This document shows, one piece after another, positions 14,517 to 22,756 of a DNA stretch of 33,265 nt. A program made the translations under genes and the position numbers. Source of the DNA: an uncultured Oscillospiraceae bacterium (GTDB lineage Bacteria; Bacillota; Clostridia; Oscillospirales; Oscillospiraceae); assembly GCA_910588105.1 (NCBI GenBank), contig CAJUQD010000030.1, forward strand, positions 1 through 33,265, in the 5' to 3' direction. The number at the start of each line of letters is the position of its first letter. The stretch's first letter is position 1. The notes under the pieces are model-generated. The model worked only from the letters and a program-made list of their open reading frames with translations, searched no databases and was not told the DNA's origin.

Positions 14517-15875
14517 GTGTATAAAGGAAAACGCGCCGCCCCATCCCCCCGCCCCCGCCTGCCGCTCCCGGCGGCGCTGGCGCTGGCCGCCCTTCTGGCC
14601 GTGGCAGGGCTGCTGGCGGCCTTCAACGCCGGCGGGCCCTCCCGGCCCGGCGGGGCCGTCCCCTCCCCCACCGTCCAGCCCACCCCAGCGCCCACGCCTG
14701 CCACAACGCCGGAGCCGGAACCCACCCCCTCCCCGGCCCCCGACCCGGCGGAGGAGCTGCTGGCGGGGATGACCCTGTATGAAAAAGCCTGCCAGCTGCT
14801 GGTGGTCAAGCCGTCGGCCATCACCGGGGTGTCCCGGGTGACGGCGGCGGGGGAAACCACCCGGGCGGCGCTGGAGCGCTACCCCGTGGCGGGGCTGCTG
14901 TACGACGACACCAACCTGGTCACCATGGAGCAGGCCAAAACCATGCTGGCCAACGTCCAGGGCTACTCCAAAATCCCCCTCATCCTCACCTGCGACGAGG
15001 AGGGCGGGCGGGTCAACCGCCTGATGCACACCATCGGCACCACCTATATCGGCCCCATGCTGGACTACAAGGACCAGGGCGTGGACAAGGCCGCCGAAAA
15101 CGCCCGCACCATCGCCGCCGACCTTGCCGCCTGCGGCTTCAACATGGATCTGGCCCCGGTGGCCGACGTGTGGTCCAACCGGGCCAACACCGCCATCGGC
15201 GACCGGGCGTACAGCGACGACTTCCAGCAGGCCGCCCAGCTGGTCTCGGCCGCGGTAGGCGGCTTCCACGAGGGCGGCGTGGCCTGCACCCTCAAGCACT
15301 TCCCCGGCCACGGGGACACCTCCGCCGACAGCCATTACGGCTCGGTGTACGTGTATAAAACCCTGGACGAGCTGCGCGGCGCGGAGCTTGTCCCCTTCCG
15401 GGCGGGCATTGAAGCGGGCGCGGACGCGGTGATGCTGGGCCACCTCATCATGGCCGATATCGATGAACAGCCCGCCCTGTTCTCCCACAAGGTGGTCACC
15501 GGCCTTTTGCGGGAGGAGCTGGGCTTCGGCGGCGTGGTCATCACCGACAGCCTGGATATGCGGGCCATAACCGACCACTACGGCAGCGGCGAGATTGCCG
15601 TGGCCGCCATCCAGGCCGGGGTGGACCTGCTGCTGTGCCCCCAGGACCTGGATGAGACCATCGGCGCAATCACCCAGGCCGTGGAGGACGGGACCATCCC
15701 CCGGCAGCGGCTGGACGAGAGCGTGCTTCGGGTGCTGCGCCTCAAGCTGGAACGGGGCATCCTTAAACGCAGCGGCATAGAAAAGCGGGGCGGGATGACA
15801 GCATCCCGCCCCGTCCTGTTTTTCAGCGCAGCACCGCGCCGCACTCTTTCTCCAGCGTCTCCAAAACGGATTTGA
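14517..15875 (+). CDS. nagZ: Anchored glycoside hydrolase family 3 (NagZ-like beta-N-acetylhexosaminidase)
   Basis: A wall-turnover glycosidase, 452 residues from GTG 14517 (AAAGGAGG eight bases upstream). A membrane anchor or signal (about 17-36) is followed by a proline/threonine-rich spacer (about 41-78) and a GH3 catalytic domain from about 80 to 415. It shows the NagZ-specific loop KHFPGHGDTSADSH with its His/Asp acid-base pair, and the nucleophile segment VVITDSLDM. The anchor puts it outside the membrane. Family similarity ends near LKLERGIL, but the frame continues 36 residues, through the shared terminator at 15786-15823, to a stop at 15873. It thus overlaps the pheT 3' end by 53 bp. 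A lost stop or a sequencing indel near the end should be considered. Confidence 0.88.
   Translation: MYKGKRAAPSPRPRLPLPAALALAALLAVAGLLAAFNAGGPSRPGGAVPSPTVQPTPAPTPATTPEPEPTPSPAPDPAEELLAGMTLYEKACQLLVVKPSAITGVSRVTAAGETTRAALERYPVAGLLYDDTNLVTMEQAKTMLANVQGYSKIPLILTCDEEGGRVNRLMHTIGTTYIGPMLDYKDQGVDKAAENARTIAADLAACGFNMDLAPVADVWSNRANTAIGDRAYSDDFQQAAQLVSAAVGGFHEGGVACTLKHFPGHGDTSADSHYGSVYVYKTLDELRGAELVPFRAGIEAGADAVMLGHLIMADIDEQPALFSHKVVTGLLREELGFGGVVITDSLDMRAITDHYGSGEIAVAAIQAGVDLLLCPQDLDETIGAITQAVEDGTIPRQRLDESVLRVLRLKLERGILKRSGIEKRGGMTASRPVLFFSAAPRRTLSPASPKRI
15786..15823. terminator. Bidirectional terminator between nagZ and pheT
   Basis: A perfect 12-bp stem CGGGGCGGGATG/CATCCCGCCCCG has a 4-nt loop. 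On the plus strand TCCTGTTTTTC follows; on the minus strand GCTTTTC follows. It lies inside the extended nagZ frame. Confidence 0.85.
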
Positions 15876-18522
15876 CGTCCTCGTCGGCTTCCTCTCCGGT
15901 CAAGGAGCGGTCGTCGGCGCGCAGCACCAGGTTGAAGGCCACCGACTTTTTGCCCTCGCCCAGGTTTTTCCCCCGGTACACGTCGAACAGGGATACCTCC
16001 TTCAAAAGGCCCCGGGCCCCCTTGCGGATGGCGTTTTCCAGCGCCCCCACGGTGACCTCCTCGCCGCACACCACGGCGATGTCCCGGGTGATGGGGGGGT
16101 ACTTGGGCAGAGGGATATATTCCGGGTCCGCCCCCCGGGCGGCCAGCAGGGCCTCCACGCTCAGCTCCGCGCAGTACAGCTCGGTGTCCACGCCGTAATT
16201 GGCGGCCACCGCCGGGTGGATCTGCCCCACCACGCCGATGTGCTGCTCCCCGGCCCGCACACCCGCGCAGCGGCCGGGGTGGTAGGACGGGTCGTCCCCA
16301 CAGGGGTAGAAGGACACGTCCCGGGCCCGCACCGCTTTCAAAACGGCCTCCACCGCGCCCTTGACGGCAAAGAAATCCATTCCGGCGCCGTAACCGCCCA
16401 GGGTGAGGAACTTGGGCTCCACCGCCAGCCCGTCCGCCCCGCCAGGCAGATAGACCTTACCCAGCTCGTAGAGCTTCACGTCCCGGTTGCGGTAGTTGTA
16501 ATTGCGCTGGAGCACCTCCAGCATGGACGGCAGGGCGGTGGTGCGCATGATGGAGGTGTCCTCCCCCAGGGGGTTGAGTATGCGCATACTCTCCCGCAGG
16601 GGCTCGTCCGCTGGCCAGCCGATCTTGTCGTAGGCGGAGGGGGAGATAAAGGAGTAGGTGATGATCTCGCTGTAGCCGCAGGCGCGGCACACCTCTCCCA
16701 GGCGGTTCTCCACCTTCTGGTCGGCAGAATACCCCCCCTTGGTGGTCTGTCCCCGCATGAGGGTGGCGGGGATGTTGTTGTAACCGTGGAACCGGGCCAC
16801 CTCTTCGGCCAGGTCGGCCATCCGGCGCACGTCGCCCCGCCAGGAGGGGACGGCCACCCGGTCCCCCTCCACACCAAAGCCCAGCTTTTTCAGGATGCGG
16901 ACCATCTCATCCTCCGGCACATCGGTGCCCAGCAGGGCGTTGATCTTGTCCGGCTCTAGGGTGAGGACAGTGGGTTGGGGCACATCGTTCAAGATGTCGA
17001 TGACGCCGTCCACCACCTCGCCGGCCCCCAGCAGCTCCACCAGCTCACAGGCCCGGTTGACGGCGGGCAGCGTGTTCATAGGGTCCAGGCCCTTCTCGAA
17101 CTTGGCGGACGCCTCGGTGCGCATACCCAGGGCCAGCGCACCCTTGCGGATGCAGGTGCCGTCGAAGCAGGCGGATTCGAACACCACGTCCGCAGTGTCG
17201 GCCACGATCTCGGAGTTGAGCCCCCCCATGATGCCCGCCAGGCCCACGGCCCGGCCCTCGTCGGCAATGACCAGGTGGTTGGCGTTCAGGGTGTGCTCCT
17301 TCCCGTCCAGGGTGGTGAGCTTCTCCCCTTCCGCCGCCCGGCGGACGATGATCTTTCCGCCGTTCACATAGCGGTAGTCGAAGGCGTGCATGGGCTGGCC
17401 GTACTCCAGCATCACGTAGTTGGTGATGTCCACGATGTTGTTGATGGGCCGCACCCCCATGGCGCGCAGCCGTTCCCGCATCCACTTGGGGGAGGGGGCG
17501 ATCTTCACGTTGCGCACCATGCGGGCGGTGTAGCGGGGCACCAGGTCGGCGTCGGGCGTCTCCACGTCCAGCAGCTCGGGCAGCACGCCGTCCGCCCCGC
17601 CCTTCACCTCGGGGGTGTGGAGGGCCAGGGGCTTGTCGAAGGTGGCCGCCGCCTCCCTGGCCAGCCCGATGACAGACAGGCAGTCCGGGCGGTTGGGGGT
17701 GATTTCAAACTCCACCACGTGGTCGTCCAGGCCGATGACGCCCTTGATGTCATCGCCGGGTTTGCACTCCTCCTGGAGGACGAAGATGCCATCGGGGATG
17801 CAGTGGGGGAACTCCTTCTGCTCGGCGTGGAGGTCGGCCAGGGTGCAGATGGCGCCGGTCTTGGTATTATAGGCCACTAAATCTCCGGCGTGGAGGTTGG
17901 GGCAGCCGGTGGTGACAACGGCGGCGGTGGGGCCGTCCTGCCCACCGCAGGCCAGGGTGCAGCGCCATCTGCCGTTTCCGGCGGCGCCGACCTCCTTCAC
18001 CTCTGCCGCCGCCACCGGGCCAAAAATCTTGTACCCCGGCTGGATGTCCGCCGGGATGGAGGGCTTGGCCGGGTCGGTGGGCTTATAGTCGCCCAAGATC
18101 GCGGCGGCGGTGATGGCGGCGTAGGGGAAGTCCCGCTCGTCCAGCCCCAGCTCGTCCAGGCCGCACATCATGCCGTCGGACAGCATCCCCCGCAGCTTGC
18201 CCCGCTGGATATGCTTGCCGCCGGGGAGGGTGGAGCCGTGCAGGGCCACGGGAACCAGATCGCCTTCGTGGATATTCCACGCCCCGGTGACGATCTGGAG
18301 GGGTTCCTCCCCGCCCACGTCCAATTGGCAAATCCACATGTGGTCGCTGTCCGGGTGGCGCTCCATGGACAGGACGCGGCCCACCACCACACGGTCAATT
18401 TCCGCGCCCAGATCGGCGGTGCCCTCCACCTTGGAGCCGGACAGGGTCATGGCCTCGGCGAACTCCTTGTCCGGGGCGTCTACTTTGACAAACTCATTGA
18501 GCCATTTGCGGCTTAAATTCAT
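15823..18522 (-). CDS. pheT: Phenylalanyl-tRNA synthetase beta subunit
   Basis: The beta chain of the alpha2-beta2 enzyme that attaches phenylalanine to tRNA-Phe. Domains in order: N-terminal and EMAPII-like tRNA_bind (about 40-125), B3/B4 editing domain (from about 285, FEITPNRPDCLSV just before), B5, and the C-terminal anticodon-binding ferredoxin fold (from about 805, PKYPPITRDIAVV). At 899 residues it is about 95 longer than the usual ~800. The excess is at about 137-238 and looks like a second copy of the tRNA_bind fold (see findings). ATG 18522 lies 15 bp past the pheS stop, and the operon is T-box controlled. Confidence 0.95.
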   Translation of the reverse strand: MNLSRKWLNEFVKVDAPDKEFAEAMTLSGSKVEGTADLGAEIDRVVVGRVLSMERHPDSDHMWICQLDVGGEEPLQIVTGAWNIHEGDLVPVALHGSTLPGGKHIQRGKLRGMLSDGMMCGLDELGLDERDFPYAAITAAAILGDYKPTDPAKPSIPADIQPGYKIFGPVAAAEVKEVGAAGNGRWRCTLACGGQDGPTAAVVTTGCPNLHAGDLVAYNTKTGAICTLADLHAEQKEFPHCIPDGIFVLQEECKPGDDIKGVIGLDDHVVEFEITPNRPDCLSVIGLAREAAATFDKPLALHTPEVKGGADGVLPELLDVETPDADLVPRYTARMVRNVKIAPSPKWMRERLRAMGVRPINNIVDITNYVMLEYGQPMHAFDYRYVNGGKIIVRRAAEGEKLTTLDGKEHTLNANHLVIADEGRAVGLAGIMGGLNSEIVADTADVVFESACFDGTCIRKGALALGMRTEASAKFEKGLDPMNTLPAVNRACELVELLGAGEVVDGVIDILNDVPQPTVLTLEPDKINALLGTDVPEDEMVRILKKLGFGVEGDRVAVPSWRGDVRRMADLAEEVARFHGYNNIPATLMRGQTTKGGYSADQKVENRLGEVCRACGYSEIITYSFISPSAYDKIGWPADEPLRESMRILNPLGEDTSIMRTTALPSMLEVLQRNYNYRNRDVKLYELGKVYLPGGADGLAVEPKFLTLGGYGAGMDFFAVKGAVEAVLKAVRARDVSFYPCGDDPSYHPGRCAGVRAGEQHIGVVGQIHPAVAANYGVDTELYCAELSVEALLAARGADPEYIPLPKYPPITRDIAVVCGEEVTVGALENAIRKGARGLLKEVSLFDVYRGKNLGEGKKSVAFNLVLRADDRSLTGEEADEDVKSVLETLEKECGAVLR

Positions 18523-18537
18523 GGTGTTTTCCCCCTC

Positions 18538-19563
18538 TCAGAACTGTTCTAAGAACCGAATATCGTTCTCAAAAATGAGCCGCAGGTCGGCGATTTTGAA
18601 CCGGCGCATAGCGGTACGCTCCAGTCCCATGCCGAAGGCCCAGCCCGACCACTCCTCGGGGTCGATGCCCGCCATCTCCAGTACCCGGGGGTGGATCATC
18701 CCCGCGCCTAGAAGCTCGATCCAGCCCTCCCCTTTGCAGGTGGGGCAGCCCGCGCCGCCGCACTTGTGGCACTGCACGTCCATCTCGCAGGAGGGCTCGG
18801 TGAAGGGGAAGTGGTGGGGACGGAACCGGGTGACGGTGCCTTTGCCGAACAGCTCCTCCGCCAGCAGGTTCAGCGTGCCCTTCAGGTCGGCCATGGTGAC
18901 GTGTTTGTCGATGACCATCCCCTCCACCTGGTGGAACATGGGGGAGTGGGTGGCGTCCACCTCGTCCTTGCGGTACACCCGGCCGGGGGCGATGATGCGG
19001 ATGGGCAGCTCCATGGTGTCCATGGCCCGCACCTGCATGGGGGAGGTCTGGGAGCGGAGCATCACCCGGCTGTCCGCGTCGAAGTAAAAGGTGTCGGACC
19101 AGTCCCGGGAGGGGTGGCCCTCCTCGGCGTTGAGCCGGTCGAAGTTCAGCTCGGCCAGTTCCACCTCCGGTCCGTCCAGCACCGTGAAGCCCATTCCGAT
19201 GAAGATTTCCTTGATCTCGTCCAGGGCGGTGTACATGGGGTGGCGGCGGCCCACCTGCACCTGGCAGCCGGGGATGGTCACGTCCACCGTCTCCGCCTTC
19301 AGTTTGGCGGACAGGGCGGCGGCCTCCATTTTTTTCGAGGCGCTGTCCAGCGCGCCCTCCAGGGCGGCGCGCACCTCGTTGGCCAGCGCGCCCATGGCGG
19401 GGCGCTCCTCGGCGGACAGGCGGCCCATCTGCTTGAGCACTGCCGTCAGCTCGCCCTTTTTGCCCAGGTAACGCACCCGCAGCTCGTCCAGGGCGGCGGC
19501 GTCGCGGACGCTCTCAAAAGCGGAGAGCGCCTCGGCGCGGATTTTTGCCAACTGTTCCTTCAT
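18538..19563 (-). CDS. pheS: Phenylalanyl-tRNA synthetase alpha subunit
   Basis: The catalytic class II chain, 341 residues, the family's usual length. An N-terminal coiled coil (1-85) is followed by the catalytic core with HPMYTALDEIKEIFIGMGF (motif 1), the LRSQTSPMQVRAM and GRVYRKDEVDATHSPMFHQVEG segments (motif 2), and the C-terminal GMGLERTAMRRF motif 3. Four cysteines (CHKCGGAGCPTC, about 260-271) form a likely zinc knuckle seen in many bacterial PheS proteins. ATG 19563 has an AAGGAGAAAGG site. It is between a GNAT gene and pheT. Confidence 0.95.
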   Translation of the reverse strand: MKEQLAKIRAEALSAFESVRDAAALDELRVRYLGKKGELTAVLKQMGRLSAEERPAMGALANEVRAALEGALDSASKKMEAAALSAKLKAETVDVTIPGCQVQVGRRHPMYTALDEIKEIFIGMGFTVLDGPEVELAELNFDRLNAEEGHPSRDWSDTFYFDADSRVMLRSQTSPMQVRAMDTMELPIRIIAPGRVYRKDEVDATHSPMFHQVEGMVIDKHVTMADLKGTLNLLAEELFGKGTVTRFRPHHFPFTEPSCEMDVQCHKCGGAGCPTCKGEGWIELLGAGMIHPRVLEMAGIDPEEWSGWAFGMGLERTAMRRFKIADLRLIFENDIRFLEQF

Positions 19564-19602
19564 ATATCCTTTCTCCTTTTCCGTTGTAATTTCGATGTTA
19601 TC

Positions 19603-20058
19603 TCACTCCAGCCGGAGTACCCGGCAGGTGACGGAAAATTCCTCGTTGCCCGGCATCTGCCCGGAGGCGGTCCCCGCCTCCCGGAAGCCGCAGGCCAGGT
19701 AGAGGGCCAGGGCGGGAGCGTTCCCCTCCAGCACCTCGATGGACACGGGCCGTCCCATGCGGCCCAGCGCGTCCTCCACCAGCGCCCGGCCCACCCCGCG
19801 GCGGGCCAGCGCCGGATCCACGTACAGCCATGCCAGCTCGTCCTGCGTGAATGCGGCAAAGCCCGCCGCCGTCCCGTCCATCTCCGCCACCCGCAGGGTA
19901 TATTCAAACAATCCCTCCCTCTGGGCGGCCACCGACAGGGGCAGGAACGCCCCCTCCAGCCCCGCCAGCCGCAGCTCGTCCAGCCGGGCGGCGTCGTGGA
20001 TGGCCTGGAGCCGGGGCCAGTCTGCCTCTTGGTAATCCCGGATCAAATTTACTCCCAT
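19603..20058 (-). CDS. GNAT family N-acetyltransferase
   Basis: A 151-residue acetyltransferase using acetyl-CoA. It shows the typical beta4-alpha3 region (LAWLYVDPALARRGVGRALV, with the R-R-G-V-G pyrophosphate loop) and the late NAPALALYLACGF helix. Two ATGs lie close together. The second (20058) sits eight bases from GGAGGG, while the first (20064) is only two bases away, so 20058 is chosen. Substrate is unknown. It is the first gene behind the T-box, ahead of pheST, so its level follows tRNA-Phe charging. This could suggest acetylation of an amino acid or peptide, but that is inference. Confidence 0.85.
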   Translation of the reverse strand: MGVNLIRDYQEADWPRLQAIHDAARLDELRLAGLEGAFLPLSVAAQREGLFEYTLRVAEMDGTAAGFAAFTQDELAWLYVDPALARRGVGRALVEDALGRMGRPVSIEVLEGNAPALALYLACGFREAGTASGQMPGNEEFSVTCRVLRLE

Positions 20059-20076
20059 TTTCATAGCCCTCCATGC

Positions 20077-20311
20077 AAAAAACGCCCTTCCTCCCCGCAA
20101 TCTGGGGACGAAAGGCGCATCCTTCCGCGGTACCACCCGCATTCCCGCGCACGGCGCGGGCACTCATGGCCCCATAACGGGGGGCGTCCGTCCCCCTCTC
20201 GGGGGCCGCTCCCGGGCGAACAAGCGGCACGCACCGGGGCGGCTCTCAGCCGGTGACCGCCCCTCTCTTGGATTGCGCAAGCCCGCTATTTTCCCGTTCA
20301 TCGCATTTGCT
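20077..20311 (-). promoter_or_regulatory. T-box leader controlling the GNAT-pheS-pheT operon
   Basis: The minus strand carries the canonical T-box core GGGTGGTACCGCGG (20138-20125), which forms the antiterminator bulge that pairs with uncharged tRNA. It is followed by the competing terminator (GCGCCTTTCGTCCCC.../GGGGAGGAAGGGCG, 20118-20083) and a T6 run at 20082-20077. Upstream lies a long stem I region with an AGAGAGG-type bulge and a TTGTTCGCC stretch that could hold a UUC (Phe) specifier. The specifier placement is by eye only. Phe specificity is expected because pheS and pheT follow. Confidence 0.92.
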
Positions 20312-20317
20312 TTTTCC

Positions 20318-20346
20318 TTTATATCATATTAAAGATTGAAATGCAA
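20318..20346 (-). promoter_or_regulatory. Promoter of the T-box leader
   Basis: On the minus strand, TTGCAT (20346-20341), a 17-bp spacer and TATAAA (20323-20318). Confidence 0.75.
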
Positions 20347-20396
20347 GGGGGAAAACGCTGATTTATCGCATTCTCCCCGCCGGCATAATAATATGG

Positions 20397-20425
20397 TTGA
20401 AATGCGGGAGTGAAACCCGTATAAT
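20397..20425 (+). promoter_or_regulatory. Promoter of nnr
   Basis: TTGAAA (20397-20402), a 17-bp spacer and a perfect TATAAT (20420-20425), 27 bp before the start codon. It is divergent from the T-box promoter. Confidence 0.8.
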
Positions 20426-20451
20426 AGCAGAAAATGAAAGGGGGCCGAACC

Positions 20452-22029
20452 ATGAACCTGTATACCGCCGCCCAGGTGCGGGAGGCCGACCGCCGCGCCA
20501 TTGAGGAGCGGGGCATCCCGTCCGCCCAATTAATGGAAAACGCCGCCCTCGCCGTGGTGCGGGAGGTACGCGCCCTGCCCATACCCGGGCCGGGGCTGGA
20601 CGGCCCCATCGGCTGGGTCACCGCCGACGGCCACGTCCCCACCCACGAGGAGCAGGCGGAGTTCTGGGCCATGCGGCGGCGCTCGGCCATCGTGTGGTGC
20701 GGCCCCGGCAACAACGGCGGGGACGGGGTGGCCGCCGCCCGGCTGCTGCTGGAGATGGGCTGGCAGGTGAAGTGCGTGCTGGTGGGGGACCGCTCCAAAA
20801 TGACACCGGACTGCCGGGAGATGGAGCGCCGCCTTAACCAGGCCGGGGGCATGCTGGAGGACTTTGACCCGGCACACAAGGAGCAGTACATGCCCTTTGA
20901 CGTGGCCATCGACGCCCTGTTCGGGGTGGGCCTCCGCCGCGATTTGGAAGCGGATGCCGCCCTGGCCGCCCGGATGACCCGGCGGGGGACGGGCTGGGTG
21001 GTGTCGGTGGACGTACCCAGCGGCATCCACGCCGACACCGGCGACGTGATGGGCGAGGCGGTGCGGGCGGACGTGACCGTTACCTTCTCCCGGGGCAAGC
21101 CGGGGCTTTACGTGGGCAAAGGGGCGGTGCACAGCGGCCGGGTGGTGGTGGCCGGCATCGGCATACCGGACGAGTTCTACCCGGGCCGTTCCCAAAATGT
21201 ACTGGTGGGCCGGGAGGACCTGTACCTCCCCCCAAAGGCGCTGGACGCCCATAAGGGGGACTTCGGCAGGCTGTTCATCCTGGCGGGCAGCCGGGGGTAC
21301 GCCGGGGCGGCGGCGCTGTGCGCCCGTGCGGCGGCCCGCTCCGGCGCGGGGCTGGTGACCCTGGCCGTGCCGGAGGACGTGTACCCCATCCTGGCGGCCA
21401 AGTGCTGCGACGAAGTGATGGTACAGCCCCTGCCCGGGGACGACGGGGCCGTGCCGGACATGGCCAGGGGCTGCGCCGCCGCCGTCATCGGCCCCGGCCT
21501 GGGCCGGGGGGAGCGGGCGGAACGTCTGGCGCTCGCCCTGATGAGAGCCCTCCCCTGCCCCATCATCCTGGACGCCGACGGTCTAAATATCATTTCCAGG
21601 CATATAGATGTGTTGGACGAGCGGGAGGGAAAAACCATCCTCACCCCCCACGACGGGGAGTTCGCCCGGCTGTCCGGGTGCGCCCTGCCCATCCGGGACC
21701 GGCTGGGGGCGGCCCGGGGCTTTGCCGGGCAGCACGGCTGCACCCTGGTTTTGAAGGGCTTCCGCACCGTCATGTCGGCGGGCGGCAGGTGCGCCGTCAA
21801 CCCCACCGGCAATCCCGGCATGGCCAAGGGGGGCAGCGGGGACGCCCTGGCGGGGCTGATGGGGGCGCTGGCGGCCCAGGGGCTCCGGGACGCGGTGGAG
21901 CTGGCGGTATGGCTCCACGGCCGGGCGGGGGATCTGGCGGCGGCGGACAAGGGGGAGTACGGCATGACCCCCTCCGACCTGATTGAGCAGATACCCTACG
22001 CCATGAAAGAGCTGTGTGAAAGGGGATAA
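20452..22029 (+). CDS. nnr: Bifunctional NAD(P)H-hydrate epimerase / ADP-dependent dehydratase
   Basis: Repairs hydrated NADH and NADPH. It has 525 residues: the N-terminal YjeF_N epimerase domain (1 to about 225, with the GPGNNGGDGVAAAR loop) and a C-terminal dehydratase of ribokinase-like fold (LDADGLNIIS, LTPHDGEFARL, and the NPTGNPGMAKGGSGDALAG nucleotide and catalytic motif). An in-frame ATG lies at 20434, but ATG 20452 has a well-spaced AAAGGGGG site and begins MNLYTAAQVREAD, the usual opening. An insertion after the first helix pair (about 46-70, PIPGPGLDGPIGW) is slightly longer than usual. It is followed by the lipoprotein-alr-mazF genes, a common Firmicutes arrangement. Confidence 0.93.
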   Translation: MNLYTAAQVREADRRAIEERGIPSAQLMENAALAVVREVRALPIPGPGLDGPIGWVTADGHVPTHEEQAEFWAMRRRSAIVWCGPGNNGGDGVAAARLLLEMGWQVKCVLVGDRSKMTPDCREMERRLNQAGGMLEDFDPAHKEQYMPFDVAIDALFGVGLRRDLEADAALAARMTRRGTGWVVSVDVPSGIHADTGDVMGEAVRADVTVTFSRGKPGLYVGKGAVHSGRVVVAGIGIPDEFYPGRSQNVLVGREDLYLPPKALDAHKGDFGRLFILAGSRGYAGAAALCARAAARSGAGLVTLAVPEDVYPILAAKCCDEVMVQPLPGDDGAVPDMARGCAAAVIGPGLGRGERAERLALALMRALPCPIILDADGLNIISRHIDVLDEREGKTILTPHDGEFARLSGCALPIRDRLGAARGFAGQHGCTLVLKGFRTVMSAGGRCAVNPTGNPGMAKGGSGDALAGLMGALAAQGLRDAVELAVWLHGRAGDLAAADKGEYGMTPSDLIEQIPYAMKELCERG

Positions 22030-22135
22030 CCCCCGGCGCCGGCCAAAGCCGGGACGGCGCGAGTGCGCCGTACAAGCGTTTTCGCGAACAAATACCATAC
22101 GCCATAAAGGAATTGACTTAAAGGAGGAGCGAGAG

Positions 22136-22756
22136 GTGCGCAAGGCCCTGTCTTGTGTACTGATGATAACCCTGCTGCTGTCCGGCTGCCGGCCGGCCGG
22201 CGCGGGCGAGACCCCGGAGGACGCGGCGCTGGCCCTCCGGGAAACATACCAGGCGCTGGCGGGCTGGTCCGCCTCGGTGGACGTTTCGGTGTGCTATACC
22301 GACACGGTGTACGACTTCTCCCTGGACGCCCAGTGGCGGCGGGATGGGGAGACGGTGCTCACCGTCACCGCCCCGGAGCTGGTGGCGGGGATTACCGCCC
22401 GGATCGCCCAGGGGGAGACGGTGCTGGAGTACGACGGCGCGGGGCTGTCCCTGGGGCTGCTGGACGGTTCCGGGCTCACCCCGGTGTCCGCCGTCACCGC
22501 CTGCATGGAGCAGATCGAACAGGGCTGGATGGCCCAGTGCGCCTGGGCAGGGGAAAACGGCGAGCACCTGCAAATCTCCTTCCGGGACCCGGAACAGGAG
22601 GACAACGCCGGCACCCAGTTCCTGCTCACCTTCGACCGGGCGGGCTATGCCCTGCTGTCCGCCGAGGTGAGCGCCCAGGGCCAGAAGGTGCTGAGCGCAC
22701 AGTTCAGCAATTTTACCATGGAGTTGAAGCAAGATGACACAAAAGACGACCCGTGA
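22136..22756 (+). CDS. Lipoprotein, GerS/YdcC-like (LolA-type fold predicted)
   Basis: 206 residues from GTG 22136, after AAAGGAGG. A short signal (KALSCVLMITLL) ends in lipobox LLSGC, with lipidation at Cys18. The mature part is rich in alternating strands (VDVSVCYTDTVYDFSLDAQW, VLEYDGAGLSLGLLDG), as in LolA-like lipoproteins. In Bacillus subtilis ydcC, and in Clostridioides difficile the germination lipoprotein gerS, sit directly before an alanine racemase gene. Here the gene likewise overlaps alr by 23 bp. Sequence similarity to GerS is not demonstrable by eye, so the name rests on synteny and architecture. A frame to 22016 exists, but it overlaps nnr. Confidence 0.75.
   Translation: MRKALSCVLMITLLLSGCRPAGAGETPEDAALALRETYQALAGWSASVDVSVCYTDTVYDFSLDAQWRRDGETVLTVTAPELVAGITARIAQGETVLEYDGAGLSLGLLDGSGLTPVSAVTACMEQIEQGWMAQCAWAGENGEHLQISFRDPEQEDNAGTQFLLTFDRAGYALLSAEVSAQGQKVLSAQFSNFTMELKQDDTKDDP

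Noticed and set aside
18722..18790. PheS cysteine cluster as a separate unusual zinc insertion
   Set aside because: The CxxCxxxxCxxC segment is found in ordinary bacterial PheS proteins, so it is not special.
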